Below, in pieces: positions 61,200 to 64,000 of a DNA stretch of 64,000 nt; the stretch's first letter is position 1; each line of letters opens with the position of its first letter. The DNA comes from OPU3-GD-OMZ sp964515235 (lineage in GTDB: Bacteria > Pseudomonadota > Gammaproteobacteria > Methylococcales > Methylomonadaceae), in the NCBI GenBank assembly GCA_964515235.1, contig CAZEVO010000007.1:3484-67483 (forward strand). The letters run 5' to 3'. The position numbers and the translations under genes are program-made. Under the pieces are notes generated by a model that was given only the letters and a program-made list of their open reading frames with translations, did no database searches and was not told the DNA's origin.

Positions 61200-62597
61200 A
61201 TGAATATAAAAACACGTTTTGCACCAAGTCCTACCGGTTACCTGCACGTAGGTGGGGCTCGAACAGCCTTGTTTTCTTGGCTCTATGCCCAGCAGCATCA
61301 AGGTCAGTTCGTTTTACGAATTGAAGATACTGATCGTGAGCGCTCAACTCAGGCCTCGGTTGATGCTATTTTAGACGGGATGGCCTGGTTAGGCTTGAAT
61401 TATGACGAAGGACCTTATTATCAGACCCAGCGTTTTGATCGTTATAAGGCAGTTATTCAGCAGTTAATGGACCAAGGCGATGCTTATTATTGTTATTGTA
61501 GTAAGGATGAGCTAGAAACTTTGCGCGCAGAGCAAATGAGTCGGAAAGAAAAGCCTCGTTACGATGGTCGTTGTCGTCATGGTGAAAATGTCAGAGATGA
61601 CTTGACTCCAGTGATTCGTTTTAAGAACCCAACTGAAGGCGCGGTGGTAATTAGCGATTGTGTGAAAGGCAATATTACGATTAATAATAGTGAGTTAGAC
61701 GATTTAATTATTGCTCGTGGAGATGGTTCACCCACCTATAATTTGACTGTTGTGATTGACGATTGGGATATGGGTATCAATTATGTAATTCGTGGTGACG
61801 ATCACATCAATAACACGCCGCGGCAAATTAATATCTTAAAGGCATTGGGTGTAGAACCGCCGCATTATGCGCATTTGCCGATGATTTTAGGTGATGACGG
61901 TAGTCGGCTATCTAAACGTCACGGTGCTGTGAGTGTGATGCAGTATCGTGATGAGGGTTTTTTGCCACAAGCTGTACTTAATTATTTGGTTCGATTAGGG
62001 TGGTCGCACGGCGATCAGGAAATATTTTCAATTTCTGAAATGGTTGAGCATTTTGATTTAACCTCGGTGAATGTGTCTGCATCAACCTTTAATACAGAGA
62101 AATTGTTGTGGTTGAATCATCAATATATAATGACGACTGACCCTGAACAAATAACACCGCATTTACAGTGGCATCTTAATGATCAAGAAATCAATGTTGC
62201 AGATGGGCCAGAACTTGAGTCAGTAGTTGTTGCCTTACGTGAACGCAGCAAGACCTTAAAAGAAATGGCTGCGGCTAGTCGTTATTTTTACGAAGATTTT
62301 GAATCGTATGATGAGAAGGCAGCGAAAAAGAATTTTAAAGGTGACGCGGTTGAGGTCTTGCGGCAGTTATTAACTCAGTTTTCAGCGATAGCAGAATGGG
62401 ATGGTGAAGTTTTACATCAGATAGTCCTTGATACCGCACAAACGATGGATTTAAAGCTGGGTAAGGTCGCGCAACCATTACGCGTTGCAGTTTCTGGGCA
62501 GGCTGCAACACCTGGGATCGATGTCACCTTGAGTTTGTTGGGGCGCTCAAAAACATTAAAAAGAATACAGCGAGCAATCGATTTTATTGCAAAATGA
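61200..62597 (+). CDS. gltX: Glutamate--tRNA ligase
   Basis: GltX is a class I synthetase of 465 aa. The HIGH-type signature is in RFAPSPTGYLHVGGARTALFSW (SPTGYLHVGG), the substrate pocket in RIEDTDRERST, the KMSKS-type loop is RLSKRHGAVSV, and YNLTVVIDDWDMGINYVIRGDDH is read through VIRGDDH. The cysteines CYCS and CRH in the middle may hold zinc. The ATG follows the previous stop with no spacer. Confidence 0.96.
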   Translation: MNIKTRFAPSPTGYLHVGGARTALFSWLYAQQHQGQFVLRIEDTDRERSTQASVDAILDGMAWLGLNYDEGPYYQTQRFDRYKAVIQQLMDQGDAYYCYCSKDELETLRAEQMSRKEKPRYDGRCRHGENVRDDLTPVIRFKNPTEGAVVISDCVKGNITINNSELDDLIIARGDGSPTYNLTVVIDDWDMGINYVIRGDDHINNTPRQINILKALGVEPPHYAHLPMILGDDGSRLSKRHGAVSVMQYRDEGFLPQAVLNYLVRLGWSHGDQEIFSISEMVEHFDLTSVNVSASTFNTEKLLWLNHQYIMTTDPEQITPHLQWHLNDQEINVADGPELESVVVALRERSKTLKEMAAASRYFYEDFESYDEKAAKKNFKGDAVEVLRQLLTQFSAIAEWDGEVLHQIVLDTAQTMDLKLGKVAQPLRVAVSGQAATPGIDVTLSLLGRSKTLKRIQRAIDFIAK

Positions 62598-62598
62598 A

Positions 62599-62631
62599 AG
62601 TAAAAATTCGTTGTATTTACTGCTTTTTTTT
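62599..62631 (+). terminator. Possible AT-rich terminator after gltX
   Basis: AGTAAA (62599-62604) pairs with TTTACT (62616-62621), followed by GC and a run of eight T. The stem is weak and AT-only at its core, so efficiency is doubtful. A second small hairpin (CTACT/AGTAG, near 62636-62652) follows. Confidence 0.4.
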
Positions 62632-62685
62632 GTCGACTACTGGATAATAGTAGCCATATTTTAAATTTTAAGGATTTTACGGCTT

Positions 62686-63201
62686 ATGCAGAAACAGCAT
62701 AGTTTTACCCGAGAAGAGTTGTTAATGTCAGGGCGAGGTGAATTATATGGCCCAAAGAATGCACAGTTACCCCTGCCGAATATGTTAATGATGGATCGAA
62801 TTACACATATTTCAGATGAAGGCGGGAAGTTTGATAAGGGCAGCATTGTTGCAGAATTAGACATTACGCCTGAGTTATGGTTTTTTGATTGCCATTTTCA
62901 GGGAGACCCGGTAATGCCGGGGTGTTTGGGTTTAGATGCGATGTGGCAATTGGTTGGTTTTTATTTGTGTTGGATGGGTGGTCCTGGAAAAGGACGTGCC
63001 TTAGGCGTTGGCGATGTTAAGTTTCGTGGACAGGTTTTACCTGATGCCAAGAAAGTGACTTATCGACTGGATCTTAAGCGTGTAATTTTGCGCAAGTTAG
63101 TAATGGGTATAGCCGATGCTACGATGGATGTGGATGGCAAGGTTATTTATGAAGCAACGGATCTCCGAGTGGGTTTGTTTACCTCAACCGAAGATTTTTG
63201 A
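62686..63201 (+). CDS. fabA: 3-hydroxydecanoyl-ACP dehydratase/isomerase FabA
   Basis: FabA dehydrates 3-hydroxydecanoyl-ACP and isomerises trans-2- to cis-3-decenoyl-ACP, the branch point of anaerobic unsaturated fatty acid synthesis. The 171 aa hot-dog protein carries the catalytic His70 in CHFQGDPVMPGCLG and Asp84 in LDAMWQ. GKGRALGVGDVKFRGQV is typical. AAGGA precedes the ATG. It is followed by fabB, the usual pair in Gammaproteobacteria. Confidence 0.97.
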   Translation: MQKQHSFTREELLMSGRGELYGPKNAQLPLPNMLMMDRITHISDEGGKFDKGSIVAELDITPELWFFDCHFQGDPVMPGCLGLDAMWQLVGFYLCWMGGPGKGRALGVGDVKFRGQVLPDAKKVTYRLDLKRVILRKLVMGIADATMDVDGKVIYEATDLRVGLFTSTEDF

Positions 63202-63212
63202 GGAGAAATAAC

Positions 63213-64000
63213 ATGAAACGAGTAGTGGTTACAGGATTGGGTATCGTCTCTCCAATAGGAAATAATCAAGCAGAGGTTATTGATTCTCTAAAGGTTGGTC
63301 GTTCAGGTATTGTTTTTTCTGAAGAATATAAAGAGTTGGGTTTTAGGAGTCATGTTCACGGGCCCATTAATATAGACCTTGATGAATTTATAGACCGTAA
63401 AGTAAAACGTTTTATGGGTGATGGGGCAGCGTTTAATTACATTGCCATGCAACAGGCGATTGATGATGCCGGACTTGAAGAGAATGAAGTCTCTAATGTC
63501 AGAACGGGATTAATTATGGGTTCAGGCGGGCCATCAACCTCTAATTTGGTTGATGCAGCAGATATTTTACGTGCAAAAGGCGTAAAGCGTGTTGGGCCTT
63601 ATATGGTGCCCCGGACCATGTCGAGCACAAACATTGCTTGTTTGGCGACACCCTTCAAAATTAAGGGTATTAATTATTCAATTACTTCGGCTTGTGCAAC
63701 CAGTGCGCATTGTATTGGTAATGCCATGGAGCAAATCCAAATGGGTAAACAAGATATTGTTTTTGCCGGAGGAGGAGAGGAAGTTCACTGGACCATGTCA
63801 GTTTTATTTGATGCTATGGGCGCTTTATCTTCTAAATATAATGATACCCCAGAGACAGCATCAAGAGCTTATGACGCTACGCGTGATGGCTTTGTTATTT
63901 CCGGAGGCGGTGGTGTTTTAGTTCTGGAAGATTTGGAACATGCAAAAGCACGTGGAGCCAAAATTTACGCAGAATTAGTAGGTTACGGTGCAACTTCAGA
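63213..64000 (+). CDS. fabB: 3-oxoacyl-ACP synthase I FabB (3' end cut by window edge)
   Basis: FabB elongates the cis-unsaturated intermediate made by FabA. About 262 residues are visible, with no stop before the window ends. It starts at the ATG at 63213, with GAGGAG 10 nt upstream, 11 bp after fabA. Visible are RVVVTGLGIVSPIG, GSGGPS, the catalytic Cys in TSACATSAHCIG, and AGGGEEVHW. The His residues of the active site lie beyond the edge. The fabA-fabB operon is typical and often controlled by FabR/FabT-like factors; no operator was identified. Confidence 0.95.
   Translation, partial: MKRVVVTGLGIVSPIGNNQAEVIDSLKVGRSGIVFSEEYKELGFRSHVHGPINIDLDEFIDRKVKRFMGDGAAFNYIAMQQAIDDAGLEENEVSNVRTGLIMGSGGPSTSNLVDAADILRAKGVKRVGPYMVPRTMSSTNIACLATPFKIKGINYSITSACATSAHCIGNAMEQIQMGKQDIVFAGGGEEVHWTMSVLFDAMGALSSKYNDTPETASRAYDATRDGFVISGGGGVLVLEDLEHAKARGAKIYAELVGYGATS

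Noticed and set aside
1..64000. Phage, IS elements, CRISPR, toxin-antitoxin or defence genes
   Set aside because: I looked for transposases, integrases, regular short repeats and unusual gene pairs and found none. The only tandem repeat is coding sequence in rne.

Overview
This is a 64 kb piece of a gammaproteobacterial chromosome with fairly low GC (about 40-43% by eye). It is densely packed with core genes. The gene orders are classic for Gammaproteobacteria but not enteric: lolA-rarA, pyrG-kdsA-eno-ftsB-ispD-ispF-truD, surE-pcm, bamA-skp-fabZ-lpxA-rnhB-dnaE, rne divergent from rluC, 4.5S RNA-dnaX-ybaB-recR, and fabA-fabB. NrdA carries two N-terminal ATP-cones, as in Pseudomonas-type class Ia reductases. 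I cannot name a genus. Five runs of exactly 100 N mark it as a draft scaffold or MAG. All four gaps that cut a gene resume in a different reading frame, so the 100 N are placeholders and not measured lengths.

Layout. 1-2.5 kb: ftsY-ftsE-ftsX (protein targeting and division). 2.5-4.5 kb, minus strand: rhodanese-hflD-mutM. 4.7-9.9 kb: a copper chaperone and Cu+ ATPase, then 5-formyl-THF cyclo-ligase, carboxynorspermidine decarboxylase and a quinone-oxidoreductase-like enzyme. 10-14.3 kb: PBP1b, lolA, rarA. 14.4-24.3 kb: accA, tilS, pyrG, kdsA, eno, ftsB, ispD, ispF, truD, uppP, linking fatty acid, nucleotide, Kdo, isoprenoid and cell-wall lipid supply. 24.3-28 kb: an Smr protein, surE, pcm, a YqaA-type membrane protein and a Tas-type reductase. 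28-32.2 kb, minus strand: nrdAB, with a well-formed promoter carrying two NrdR-like boxes and a DnaA box. 32.7-36.4 kb: a PerM-type permease, bcp, a SPOR-domain membrane protein and a 5'-nucleotidase. 36.4-39.1 kb: a compact EF-P module, with epmB divergent from efp-epmA. 39.2-47.1 kb: outer-membrane and lipid A genes ending in dnaE. 47.2-51.5 kb: rne and rluC. 51.7-55.9 kb: an S49 peptidase, 4.5S RNA, dnaX, ybaB, recR and a HIT protein. 55.9-58 kb, minus strand: rsgA and an M48 peptidase. 58.1-64 kb: orn, a fused crcB, serS, a Sel1 protein, gltX, fabA and the start of fabB.

No phage, insertion sequence, CRISPR array, defence island or tRNA was recognised. I saw no obvious new multi-gene system. 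The points most worth a second look are: a single-chain double CrcB fluoride channel whose second half has lost the paired Phe positions and appears to share one membrane helix with the first; the absence of lpxD and lpxB from an otherwise canonical lipid A cluster; the nrdA control region, next to an 18-codon mini-ORF that runs into a terminator-like hairpin; a 14-codon mini-ORF between bamA and skp; an exact 54-bp tandem repeat in rne that probably caused the assembly gap there; and a CopA whose otherwise conserved HP motif reads HV.
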